From: Verrucomicrobiaceae bacterium
GTDB taxonomy: Bacteria; Verrucomicrobiota; Verrucomicrobiia; Verrucomicrobiales; Akkermansiaceae
Length of the DNA stretch: 43,607 bases
NCBI GenBank assembly: GCA_027485615.1
Contig: JAIXQS010000049.1
Coordinates: 1 to 43,607 of the forward strand
Direction of reading: 5' to 3'
Part shown: piece after piece, positions 9,170 to 16,856 of the stretch
Layout: every line of letters starts with the position of its first letter
Position numbering within the stretch: the first letter of the stretch is position 1
The notes under the pieces: model-generated
What the model saw: the letters and a program-made list of their open reading frames with translations, nothing else
Databases searched by the model: none
Told to the model about the DNA's origin: nothing
Position numbers and translations under genes: made by a program

Positions 9170-10012
9170 TCACTTCGGATTCGCCTTCACGAAATCGATG
9201 GCGGCCTTCACCTGCGGAACGTTGTCCTTCCATTCGTTCTCGTGCTCGATGGAGATGTGGCCGTCGAATTTCTGCTTTTTCAGCTCCTCCAGGCAGGCTT
9301 TCACATCCACCACACCGGTGCCGACTGTGACCACCGCGGCATTGCCAAAATCAGCCTTGTCCTTGAGGTGGACGCTGACGATGCGGCCCTCGAGGACACG
9401 CAGGCACTCGACGGGCTTGAGGTTCGAGGTGCACCAGTGGCCGAGGTCGGCGCAGGCTCCGACTCGCTCGTCGCGGCTTTCCACGACGCCGCGGATGTAG
9501 AGCGGGTGCCAGACCTTGTATTTCGGATTGCTCATGGAGCCGCCGTGCTCGTGGAAAGCTACCTTCACGTCGGTTTCGATGGCTGCCTTTTCCCAAGCTG
9601 CGATCTGCTCGGTGGACTCGGAGCAAACGGCGTAGAGACCGAGGCGTTTCGCGAATGCCATGATCTTGTTCACCTCCTCCGCATTGTTCGCGGGGACGAC
9701 GCCATAGTTCACCGGGCGTATGCCCTGCCGCCCGCATTCGGCGAGTAGCTCGACGATGGCCTCCTCGGGCATGGTGTGGTGGATTTTCACATCCGAACCC
9801 GGCTTCATCTTTTGGCCCGGATAGATCTCGATCATGTTGCCGCCCGCTTCCTTGGTCTTGGCGATGGCTTCGAAGGTGGTGAACTCCTTGAACGTGTAGG
9901 CCTGCGCGCCGATGAACCAGCCGTTCTGGCGGAGGGACTCGGGGATGGGTTCGGCGTGGAGTGTCGCTGTGAAAGCGAGGGCGAGAAGGCAGAGGTGGCG
10001 GATTGGTTTCAT
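9170..10012 (-). CDS. Secreted sugar phosphate isomerase/epimerase-like TIM-barrel protein
   Basis: 280 residues with an N-terminal signal peptide (MKPIRHLCLLALAFTATLHA). The body is an AP-endonuclease-2/xylose-isomerase-like TIM barrel: IGAQAYTFKEFTTFEAIAKTKEAGGNMIEIYPG, VKVAFHEHGGS, CADLGHWCTSNLKPVECL and GHISIEHENEW. The Glu/His/Asp residues in these segments are typical metal ligands of the family (sugar phosphate isomerase/epimerase, hydroxypyruvate isomerase). Because it is exported, the substrate is unlikely to be a sugar phosphate. Exported homologues in this phylum have been linked to epimerisation or lysis of keto-sugars, which would suit the DUF1080 protein nearby; that link is inference. 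It lies 78 bases downstream of the porin gene on the same strand, a possible two-gene operon. Confidence 0.85.
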   Translation of the reverse strand: MKPIRHLCLLALAFTATLHAEPIPESLRQNGWFIGAQAYTFKEFTTFEAIAKTKEAGGNMIEIYPGQKMKPGSDVKIHHTMPEEAIVELLAECGRQGIRPVNYGVVPANNAEEVNKIMAFAKRLGLYAVCSESTEQIAAWEKAAIETDVKVAFHEHGGSMSNPKYKVWHPLYIRGVVESRDERVGACADLGHWCTSNLKPVECLRVLEGRIVSVHLKDKADFGNAAVVTVGTGVVDVKACLEELKKQKFDGHISIEHENEWKDNVPQVKAAIDFVKANPK

Positions 10013-10090
10013 GGATGGTGTTCGGTTACGGCGGAATCCTTACCGAGGCCTGAGGAACATTCCAGAAGTTAAATGGAAGCAGAAGGGAGA

Positions 10091-11278
10091 TCAGAACTTC
10101 ATCCGCACGGCGATGGTGTAGGTGAGCGCGTCCACGCCGCCGGCGGGGGTCGTGAGATCCGCATATTCGGCGCCGCCCATGAGCTTGAGGTTGTGGCCGC
10201 ACAGATACCAGTTGAGGCCGAGATAAAAGGTGTGGAGTTCGTCGCCGCGACCGGAGTTTACGCTGGCGATGTTCTGCGCGCCGGCGAGGTAGCGGGTGTG
10301 GGCGCGAATGCCCGCCGGCTCGTCCGATCCGGAGTGGCTGTATTGGAAAACCGTCTGGAGTTTCCCATCGATGATCCAATACCAGGGCATGACGGTGAGC
10401 CCGTGGAAGCTGCCGCCGCGGCCACCTGCCTCCGCACCGTTATCCCCCAGCACGACGGTTCCCAGTATGCCGTACGGGCTTTGGTCGCAGACCACGTTGA
10501 AGGAACTCGCCCAATCGTAGCCGAGGATGTCATCCTCGCCGGGGGAGGCGTCGCTGATAACGCCGTCCAGGCTGTAGGTGAGGCTTTCGGAGGCCTTGTA
10601 ATCCACCGCCGCGAAGTAGATGAGGCCGTCCATGAAACCGCCGATGGTGTCGGAGTCGTCCTCGGTGGAGAGAAGTGCTGCAGAAGCGAGCCAGCCGTTT
10701 TTTCCGGCACTCAGCGTGAAACCCGTGGGCTGGGCGGCGGCATGGACTTTGTTTGCGATCGCCGAACGCTCGATGGTGATGATGTTGTTGGACGATTCGC
10801 GGACTTCGGATGTCATCGCGAATTTGCTGACACCGTAGGTGAGGGTCAATGAGTCGAGCGGATCCACCGAGAACGCGCGCTTCATGTCGAAGGTGATCGT
10901 GGCTTTTTCGAACTGCTCGAAACCCCAGTCCAGCTCGCCGCCTCTGAAACGGTTATCCAGGACGAAATCGACCGCTGTCTGGGCGGTGAAATATCGCAGG
11001 AATTGTGCCTTTCCACCGAACCGAACCCGCCTGAAGTCATCGAAGGATTCGTCGAAACCGTTGCCGAGGTTGTCTTCGCCATCGATATGTGCGGCCTGAT
11101 GATGGATACGACCCTCAAGGCTGAGTGATTCGAGGAAAGGGTTCCCAGGATCGGAATGGATTTTGCCGATGTCCGCCAGCCCGGTGCACCAGTCACCGTT
11201 GCGGGTCTGAGCCGCGGCTGTTCCGCATGCCAGAATGCCGAGCGCGATGGCCGTGGCGATGGCGAATTTCGTGACCAT
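10091..11278 (-). CDS. Outer-membrane beta-barrel porin
   Basis: 395 residues with signal peptide MVTKFAIATAIALGILACGTAAAQ. The mature protein alternates polar and hydrophobic residues in short segments with many aromatic girdle residues and ends in Phe (TYTIAVRMKF), the classic outer-membrane targeting end. The pattern resembles OprO/OprP (phosphate-selective porin) family proteins, with the early segment FLESLSLEGRIHHQAAHIDGED and the FDDFRRVRFGGKAQF stretch. It would form a diffusion pore in the outer membrane; the solute is not evident. It is the first gene of a probable minus-strand pair with the TIM-barrel gene. Apart from the MFS transporter, it is the only import candidate near the glycan locus. 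Confidence 0.85.
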   Translation of the reverse strand: MVTKFAIATAIALGILACGTAAAQTRNGDWCTGLADIGKIHSDPGNPFLESLSLEGRIHHQAAHIDGEDNLGNGFDESFDDFRRVRFGGKAQFLRYFTAQTAVDFVLDNRFRGGELDWGFEQFEKATITFDMKRAFSVDPLDSLTLTYGVSKFAMTSEVRESSNNIITIERSAIANKVHAAAQPTGFTLSAGKNGWLASAALLSTEDDSDTIGGFMDGLIYFAAVDYKASESLTYSLDGVISDASPGEDDILGYDWASSFNVVCDQSPYGILGTVVLGDNGAEAGGRGGSFHGLTVMPWYWIIDGKLQTVFQYSHSGSDEPAGIRAHTRYLAGAQNIASVNSGRGDELHTFYLGLNWYLCGHNLKLMGGAEYADLTTPAGGVDALTYTIAVRMKF

Positions 11279-11479
11279 ATCGGGAAGCTGTTTTCAGCGC
11301 GCAATGGCGCCATGAACGGAGGTGAATACTGCGGAGTGGTTATCGCGGTATCGAGGGCGGGATTGCCACAGGAAAGTCACCGGCGCAGGTAAAAATCCCA
11401 CGAGTCATGGATTTCCGGGTTGCCAAAGCCGGGGACGCCCGCTTATTTTCCCGCGCCCGGGGCGAAAGCTCCACCGAGA

Positions 11480-11553
11480 AGCCTTATAGTGTAATGGTAA
11501 CACTCCGGATTTTGATTCCGTCATTCTAGGTTCGAGTCCTAGTAAGGCTACCA
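11480..11553 (+). tRNA. trnQ: tRNA-Gln (anticodon UUG)
   Basis: A full cloverleaf can be folded by hand. The 7-bp acceptor stem is AGCCTTA with TAAGGCT. T8 and A9 follow, then D-stem GTGT/ACAC with loop AATGGTA. The anticodon stem CCGGA/TCCGT has one C-T mismatch at the outer pair; loop TTTTGAT gives anticodon TTG. The T arm is CTAGG-TTCGAGT-CCTAG, the discriminator is A, and CCA (11551-11553) is encoded. Length is 74 nt. The last ten bases begin the first unit of the tandem repeat that follows. Confidence 0.93.
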
Positions 11554-11675
11554 ACCCGCCCTCCCAAGGCTACCACCCCGCCCTCCCAAGGCTACCACCC
11601 CGCCCTCCCAAGGCTACCACCCCGCCCTCCCAAGGCTACCAACCCGCCCTCCCAAGGCTACCAACCCGGCCTCGT
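11544..11675 (+). repeat. 22-bp tandem repeat grown from the tRNA-Gln 3' end
   Basis: Six head-to-tail 22-bp units starting at 11544, 11566, 11588, 11610, 11632 and 11654. Each is AAGGCTACCA (the tRNA's 3' acceptor strand plus CCA) followed by a CCCGCCCTCCC-type tail. Units differ only at A/C just after CCA, and the sixth decays after the CCGG. There are no spacers, so this is not a CRISPR array. It ends about 50 bases before the MFS transporter start. Confidence 0.92.
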
Positions 11676-11726
11676 TTCGCTGAAAGGCCCGGATGCGGGA
11701 TGTTCTGAGATATTTCGAACCGTCGC

Positions 11727-12905
11727 ATGCGCCCTTCTGCCTCCAAGTTTCCGCTGTTCGCGTTCGAGGCCATGGGTTCGCTGGCCTGCGGATTTTACGG
11801 GAACTACGTCTTCTTCCTGTTCCGCGACCGGCATGGTTTCGGAAATCTCGGCAATCTCGGTGTCGCCGCGCTCATGGGATTGGTGATCGCGTTGGCATCC
11901 TGGCAGGGTGGTAAATTCGCGCAGCGCCATGGATGCGTCAGAACGATGTATTCAGGACTGGTTGGTATGATCGCCGCGCTGACGGTGGGTGCGTTTTTCC
12001 CCCAGCTTCCGGTGCAGATTGCCGTATTGATTCTCTGGACGGCCTCTCAGTTTGTCGTGTGGCCCGCGCTTGAGGCTCTGGTGACCGAGGGCAAAAGCGG
12101 TTCTGATCGTGCGCATCTCGTGGGCGTTTACAGCGTGGTTTGGGCGACGTGCTCGGCGCTGTCGTATTTTTTCGGAGGCGGCCTGTTCGAGTGGCTCGGA
12201 AGCGGCAGTATTTTCTGGCTGCCTCCGGGATTGCACCTTTTACAGCTTGTCGTGTTGTGGGGATACGCCCGCCGTCACGGGGAAGCGCCACCCGTGCTTC
12301 TCAGCGAATCCCCGCCGAGTGAGGAAATGCCTCCAGCCAGCCGCGGGGCGTGTCCCCGCTCTTTCCAGCGGATGGCCTGGATCGCGAATCCCTTTGCCTG
12401 CGTCGCGGCTTTCACCCTGCTGGCCATGATTCCGGAGCTTGCGCGGAGGATGGGCCTGAGCGTCACGGTGGCCGGATTTTTCTGCTCGATCTGGTTTTTC
12501 GCCCGGCTCGCGGCGTTCGTCGTGATGTGGCGATGGCCGGGCTGGCACTACCGGTTCCGGTGGCTGCTGGGTGGCTACATTCTCCTGATCATGGGCTTCG
12601 CCACCGTGCTCACGGCCAATGGTTTGTGGTGGCTCGGTGCCGGCCAGGTGGCCTTCGGGCTGGCGGTGGGCGTGCTTTATTATGCTTCGCTCTTTTATTC
12701 GATGGATGTGGGTGAGGCTCGCGCCGAGCAAGGCGGCATCCACGAGGCGATGATGGGTGCGGGAAATTTCGTGGGGCCGGGGATCGGAGCCTTGAGCCTG
12801 CTGGTAGTGCCGCATGCACCGCATGTGGGAGTCTGGTCGGTGAGCGGGTTGTTGGTAGTTGGTTTTGCGGTCCTGGTGCGTAATCGCTTGAAAGGCGGGA
12901 TTTAG
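11727..12905 (+). CDS. Major facilitator superfamily transporter, probably sugar-linked
   Basis: 392 residues, with about twelve hydrophobic segments and no signal peptide, the normal size for a 12-TM MFS permease. Recognisable parts are the first helix FAFEAMGSLACGFYGNYVFFLF, the basic loop after helix 2 (GGKFAQRHGCVRT, the MFS motif A position), and a long central cytoplasmic loop (about 185-215, RRHGEAPPVLLSESPPSEEM) between the two six-helix halves. Substrate cannot be deduced. The AraC/XylR-type regulator gene begins 24 bases downstream, so the two form an operon and the transporter probably carries the regulator's inducer or a breakdown product of the neighbouring glycan locus (inference). 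Confidence 0.85.
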   Translation: MRPSASKFPLFAFEAMGSLACGFYGNYVFFLFRDRHGFGNLGNLGVAALMGLVIALASWQGGKFAQRHGCVRTMYSGLVGMIAALTVGAFFPQLPVQIAVLILWTASQFVVWPALEALVTEGKSGSDRAHLVGVYSVVWATCSALSYFFGGGLFEWLGSGSIFWLPPGLHLLQLVVLWGYARRHGEAPPVLLSESPPSEEMPPASRGACPRSFQRMAWIANPFACVAAFTLLAMIPELARRMGLSVTVAGFFCSIWFFARLAAFVVMWRWPGWHYRFRWLLGGYILLIMGFATVLTANGLWWLGAGQVAFGLAVGVLYYASLFYSMDVGEARAEQGGIHEAMMGAGNFVGPGIGALSLLVVPHAPHVGVWSVSGLLVVGFAVLVRNRLKGGI

Positions 12906-12929
12906 AATGGCAAGGCATTCTCCCAACCC

Positions 12930-14138
12930 ATGAAGAAACCCACCGGAAAAAAAACCACGCCCCGGGTGGCCTTGCTCATTGAATCCTCGCGCAGCTACGG
13001 TCGTGAACTGCTGATGGGGATCGCCAGGTATGTCCGGATTCACGGCCCCTGGTCGATCGAGTTCGAGGAGGGAGATCCCGGCGAGCACTTCCCGAAATGG
13101 TTCGACCGATGGAAATGGGATGGGATCCTTGCGCGGGTTTCGAGTCCGGCCATGGCCGAGGTGCTCGGTGAGTCCGGAGTGCCGGTGGTTGACCTGAGCG
13201 CAAGCTTGCCTGAGGCACGGTTTCCGCGGATACGTTCCGATGAGAATCTTGTGGGCCGCATGGCCGCGGAGCATCTGATGGAGCGGGGTTTCAAGAACTA
13301 CGCGTTCTGTGGCTTCAACGGCATGGATTGGTCGGATATGCGGCGGGCCAGCTTTGTGCAGCGGGTGTCGGAAGGCGGTTTTTCCTGCCATGTATTTGAC
13401 AAAACCGAACCCCGGCAAGGCGATTCAGGCCTCGGATATGAGGAACATGGTGAGCAATACGAACGGGAATTGTTAGGCTGGCTTCAATCCCTGCCAAAAC
13501 CCTGCGGGCTCATGACATGCAACGATTCCCGGGGGCGCCAAGTGCTCAATTGCTGCCGGGAGGTGGGCTTGGCCGTGCCGGATGAGGTGGCTGTCATCGG
13601 GGTGGACAAGGATGAAATCTATTGCGAACTCTCGGACTTGCCCTTGTCGAGCGTGATCCTGAACACCCAGCAGATCGGTTTCGAAGGGGCTGAGATGCTG
13701 GCCCGGCTGATGGCGGAGGGAAACACCGATTTCCAATCCGTCCTCGTCAAGCCTTTGGGAGTGCTGGCACGGCAATCCACCGATGTGCTCGCCATCGACG
13801 ACCGGTTCATCGCTGCCGCCCTCAAACACATCCGCGAACACGCGTGCGATGGCCTGGATGTAGAGGACATCCTCAAAGTGGTTCCGCTTTCCAGAAGTGT
13901 GCTGGAGAGGCGCTTCTCAAAAATCCTCGGCAGTTCTCCCAAGGGCGAAATTCTGAGGATCCGGCTGGACCGGGTTTGCCGCCTCTTGGCCGAGTCCGAC
14001 CTTTCGCTTGCCGAAGTGGCAAGAAAAGCCGGATTTGAACACCCGGAATACATGAACCGTTTGTTCAAGGGCAAGATGGGAATCACCCCGGGCGAGTTCC
14101 GCAAACAAGCGGGAGTGGCTGGTTTGCCGCAGCGCTGA
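12930..14138 (+). CDS. XylR-family transcriptional regulator (LacI-like sensor + AraC HTH)
   Basis: 402 residues in two domains. Residues about 12-275 are a periplasmic-binding-protein-like sugar sensor as in LacI/XylR (RVALLIESSRSYGRELLMGIARYV at the start, then VAVIGVDKDEIYCELSDLPLSSV). Residues about 291-394 are an AraC-type double helix-turn-helix (LDVEDILKVVPLSRSVLERRF, then SLAEVARKAGFEHPEYMNRLFKGKMGITPGEFRK). Regulators of this build bind a sugar in the cytoplasm and activate genes from paired direct half-sites. The gene closes an operon with the MFS transporter. Immediately downstream lie a 42-bp palindrome and the first copy of a paired 21-bp direct repeat that recurs upstream of three more genes. 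It is the natural candidate to control the locus, but DNA binding is not shown. Confidence 0.92.
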   Translation: MKKPTGKKTTPRVALLIESSRSYGRELLMGIARYVRIHGPWSIEFEEGDPGEHFPKWFDRWKWDGILARVSSPAMAEVLGESGVPVVDLSASLPEARFPRIRSDENLVGRMAAEHLMERGFKNYAFCGFNGMDWSDMRRASFVQRVSEGGFSCHVFDKTEPRQGDSGLGYEEHGEQYERELLGWLQSLPKPCGLMTCNDSRGRQVLNCCREVGLAVPDEVAVIGVDKDEIYCELSDLPLSSVILNTQQIGFEGAEMLARLMAEGNTDFQSVLVKPLGVLARQSTDVLAIDDRFIAAALKHIREHACDGLDVEDILKVVPLSRSVLERRFSKILGSSPKGEILRIRLDRVCRLLAESDLSLAEVARKAGFEHPEYMNRLFKGKMGITPGEFRKQAGVAGLPQR

Positions 14139-14170
14139 TCCCTGAAGCAATCCTGGATTTAAAAACCCAT

Positions 14171-14212
14171 CGACCTTGAAAATACGGAATCGATTCCGTG
14201 ATTTCAAGGTCG
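14171..14212. promoter_or_regulatory. 42-bp near-perfect palindrome after the regulator gene
   Basis: Two 21-base arms meet without a spacer. They match at 19 of 21 positions; the only mismatches are two adjacent bases in mid-arm. The core ACGGAATCGATTCCGT (14184-14199) is perfect, and the outer arms are CGACCTTGAAA and TTTCAAGGTCG. It lies 33 bases past the regulator's stop and 42 bases before operator copy 1. It could be a large symmetric operator (autoregulation) or the transcript's end hairpin; there is no T run after it, so an intrinsic terminator is less likely. Confidence 0.7.
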
Positions 14213-14254
14213 CCCACCCAGGAGCAGCCTTGAATTGGGTTTTACCCGATCAAG

Positions 14255-14298
14255 TGACGCAAAAGTTCAATAAATTGACGCAAAGGTTCAATGACTTT
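14255..14298 (+). promoter_or_regulatory. Paired 21-bp direct-repeat element, copy 1
   Basis: Two half-sites begin TGACGCAAAAGTTCAA (14255) and TGACGCAAAGGTTCAATGAC (14276), exactly 21 bp apart, followed by TTT. The element ends 105 bases before the ATG of the DUF6288 gene. The same element recurs at 18781, 23329 and 26458. The half-site spacing equals that of AraC-family activator sites. Confidence 0.75.
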
Positions 14299-14403
14299 GT
14301 GCGGGAAGCGCGTAACTCTATCCGTGAAGAACCCCCGTGTGCTGGCCGCCCCGCTAGGGGGACATTCTTTTCCATCAATGATTCGATAACCTCTGCCCCG
14401 ACC

Positions 14404-16833
14404 ATGCCCCTCAAGCACCACTTCCGCGCCGCGCTCTCCACTTTCGCCATGGCGGCGGTTCTGGCAGATCCTGCCATGGCCGAGCAATCAGGCAAGATTG
14501 CCATTCCCGATTTCACCAAGGGCGCAAAAATCCCAACCCGTGCAACCCACGATTGGAACCTTGGGGCCACGGGACTTCGCGGTTGGATTTTCTGCGACGA
14601 GTTGGTCACCACAGACGCCCGCCAGATCGCGATCACCCACGTGGACAAGGGCTCTCCCGCCGATGGAATCCTCGCGGTTGGCGACGTGATCCTCGGCGTC
14701 GGCGGCAAGCCGTTTTCCTACGACCCGCGCACCGAGCTCGGCAAGGCCCTCACCCTCGCCGAATCGGAAGTCGGCGGTGGGGAACTGGTCATCACCCGCT
14801 GGCGTAAGGGCGAGACGGCGGAGGTCGTCGTGAAACTCCCGGTATTGGGCAGTTTCAGCGCCACTGCTCCTTTTGACTGCGCGAAGTCCAAGCGCATATT
14901 GGAGCAAGGATGCAAGGCGCTCGCTGAAAAAGTGGCAAAATCGGGGCACGAAGCGGATCCCATTGTGCGCTCTCTCAACGCGCTCGCCCTGTTAGCCAGT
15001 GGTGATCCCGCCTATCTCCCGCTGGTGAAGCGCGAGGCGGAATGGGCCGCGACAGACTTCTCGGAGGACACGATGAAGACATGGTATTACGGCTACGTCA
15101 TGTTGCTGCTCTCGGAGTATGTGATGGCGACTGGCGATGAATCGGTCATGCCGGGGCTGCGGCGTCTCGCGCTGGAAGCCGCCAGGGGCCAGAGTGCCGT
15201 CGGTTCGTGGGGCCATGGGTTTGCGATACCAGGCGGCCGGCTTGGCGGCTACGGGATGATGAATTCGCCGGGCGTGCCACTCACCATTGCACTTGTTCTG
15301 GCGCGTGAGGCGGGCGTGAAAGATCCAGCACTGGATCTCGCTATCGAGCGTAGTGCGAAGCTGCTGCGTTTCTACATGGGAAAGGGCGCGATTCCCTACG
15401 GTGACCATCACCCGTGTGTTGCTGTCCACGATGACAACGGCAAGTGCGGGATGGCCGCTGTCTTGTTCAACCTGCTCGGTGAAAAGGAAGGCACGGAGTT
15501 TTTCTCCCGTGTGAGCGTGGCCTCCCACGGGTCGGAGCGCGACTGCGGGCACTGCGGGAATTTCTTCAATATTCTGTGGGCGATGCCGGGTGTTGCCCTG
15601 TCCGGCCCGAATGCGACCGGAGCGTGGATGAACGAGTTCGGTGGCTGGTATTTCGACCTTGCACGGCGCTGGGACGGGACTTTTCACCACCAGGGCCCGC
15701 CGGAGTTTGAGCAAGACAGCTATGCAGGATGGGACGCGACGGGCAGTTACCTGCTGGCCTACGCGATGCCACTGAAGAAAATTTATCTCACTGGCAAACG
15801 CCCGAGCATCGCCCCACAACCCGATGCTGCCGCTGCGCAATCGCTCATCGATGACGGTCGCGGCTGGAACAACAAAGACTGGCACAGCGCCTATGACAAA
15901 CTCAGCGAAGCTCAACTTCTGGAGCGCCTCGGGAGTTGGGCACCCACGGTGCGCAACCGCGCGGCGATTGCGCTAGCCCGCCGCGAGGACGTTTCCATTC
16001 AGGCCCTGCGCAAAATGCTGGATTCCCCGCGCCTTGAATCCCGCTACGGCGCGTGCCAGGCGCTTCAGGCGCTGGGCGAGCGAGCCGCGCCCGCCGTGAA
16101 TGCGCTGCGGAAACTTTTGTCCGAACGCGACCTCTGGCTCCGCATCAAGGCAGCCGATGCGCTTGCAGCAATCGGCACTCCCGCGATGCCAGCGGTTCCG
16201 CAACTTCTCGAACTGCTGGCGCAGGTGGACACGAAAAACGACCCGCGCGGGATGCAGCAGCGGTATCTTTGTTTCGCGCTTTTTGATGACGGCGAGGAGC
16301 ATAGTGTTGGAATGCTCAACTCTTCCTTGGACGGAGTTGACCGCAAGTTGCTCTGCAAGGCTGTGAGGGTCGGTCTCAGGAACCAGGATGGCCGTGCTCG
16401 GAGCACCATCGGTTCCGTCTATCGGAATCTCTCTGCCAAAGAAATCAAGCCATTGTTGCCCGCGATCTATGAGGCGGTCATCGAACCGGCCCCGAGTGGG
16501 GAAATGTTTTCCGACTCGATTCGCGTGGAGGGTCTGCGCATTCTCGCCAAGCATCGGATCGAGGAAGGAATCCGCGCCTGCGTGAATTACACCCGCAATC
16601 AGGATCCATGGGATAGCCAGGACCGCACCCCCGAGTTAATGAGTATTCTCCTCAGCTACGGAACGCACGCGAAGTCAGTCATCCCGGAACTGACCAAGAT
16701 TGCCGACTACTTTGAAAAGGAAGAAAAGGACTTCCCTGAGGATCTGATGATCATGAAGGCCAAGTGTGTCCGCGAAACAATTCGTGCGATCCAAGGCTCG
16801 CGCGACACCCCGGAACTCGTCCGGCTAAAATGA
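14404..16833 (+). CDS. Secreted DUF6288 protein with PDZ and HEAT-like repeats
   Basis: 809 residues from ATG 14404, which gives signal peptide MPLKHHFRAALSTFAMAAVLADPAMA. The frame is open further upstream but would then translate operator copy 1, so the later start is chosen. A short lead (FTKGAKIPTRATHDWNLG) precedes a PDZ-like domain at about 65-150 (ITHVDKGSPADGILAVGDVI), the DUF6288 signature. Residues about 190-470 look like an alpha/alpha toroid (TWYYGYVMLLLSEYVMATGD, GSWGHGF, GYGMMNSPGVPLTIAL, then SYAGWDATGSYLLAYAMPLK). Residues about 505-800 are HEAT-like helical repeats (AATLARREDVS-type pairs, LRIKAADALAAIGTPA). Biochemical role is unknown; the toroid resembles glycan-processing enzymes. 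The next gene overlaps its stop (ATGA), so it is co-translated with an esterase. Confidence 0.85.
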   Translation: MPLKHHFRAALSTFAMAAVLADPAMAEQSGKIAIPDFTKGAKIPTRATHDWNLGATGLRGWIFCDELVTTDARQIAITHVDKGSPADGILAVGDVILGVGGKPFSYDPRTELGKALTLAESEVGGGELVITRWRKGETAEVVVKLPVLGSFSATAPFDCAKSKRILEQGCKALAEKVAKSGHEADPIVRSLNALALLASGDPAYLPLVKREAEWAATDFSEDTMKTWYYGYVMLLLSEYVMATGDESVMPGLRRLALEAARGQSAVGSWGHGFAIPGGRLGGYGMMNSPGVPLTIALVLAREAGVKDPALDLAIERSAKLLRFYMGKGAIPYGDHHPCVAVHDDNGKCGMAAVLFNLLGEKEGTEFFSRVSVASHGSERDCGHCGNFFNILWAMPGVALSGPNATGAWMNEFGGWYFDLARRWDGTFHHQGPPEFEQDSYAGWDATGSYLLAYAMPLKKIYLTGKRPSIAPQPDAAAAQSLIDDGRGWNNKDWHSAYDKLSEAQLLERLGSWAPTVRNRAAIALARREDVSIQALRKMLDSPRLESRYGACQALQALGERAAPAVNALRKLLSERDLWLRIKAADALAAIGTPAMPAVPQLLELLAQVDTKNDPRGMQQRYLCFALFDDGEEHSVGMLNSSLDGVDRKLLCKAVRVGLRNQDGRARSTIGSVYRNLSAKEIKPLLPAIYEAVIEPAPSGEMFSDSIRVEGLRILAKHRIEEGIRACVNYTRNQDPWDSQDRTPELMSILLSYGTHAKSVIPELTKIADYFEKEEKDFPEDLMIMKAKCVRETIRAIQGSRDTPELVRLK

Positions 16834-16856
16834 AACTGCGTTCAAGAAGCAACACC

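Noticed and set aside
11544..11675. Possible CRISPR array
   Set aside because: The 22-bp units are contiguous with no spacers and start inside the tRNA; no cas genes are near.
14176..14403. N-terminal extension of the DUF6288 protein
   Set aside because: It would translate half of the palindrome and operator copy 1; the ATG at 14404 gives a proper signal peptide.
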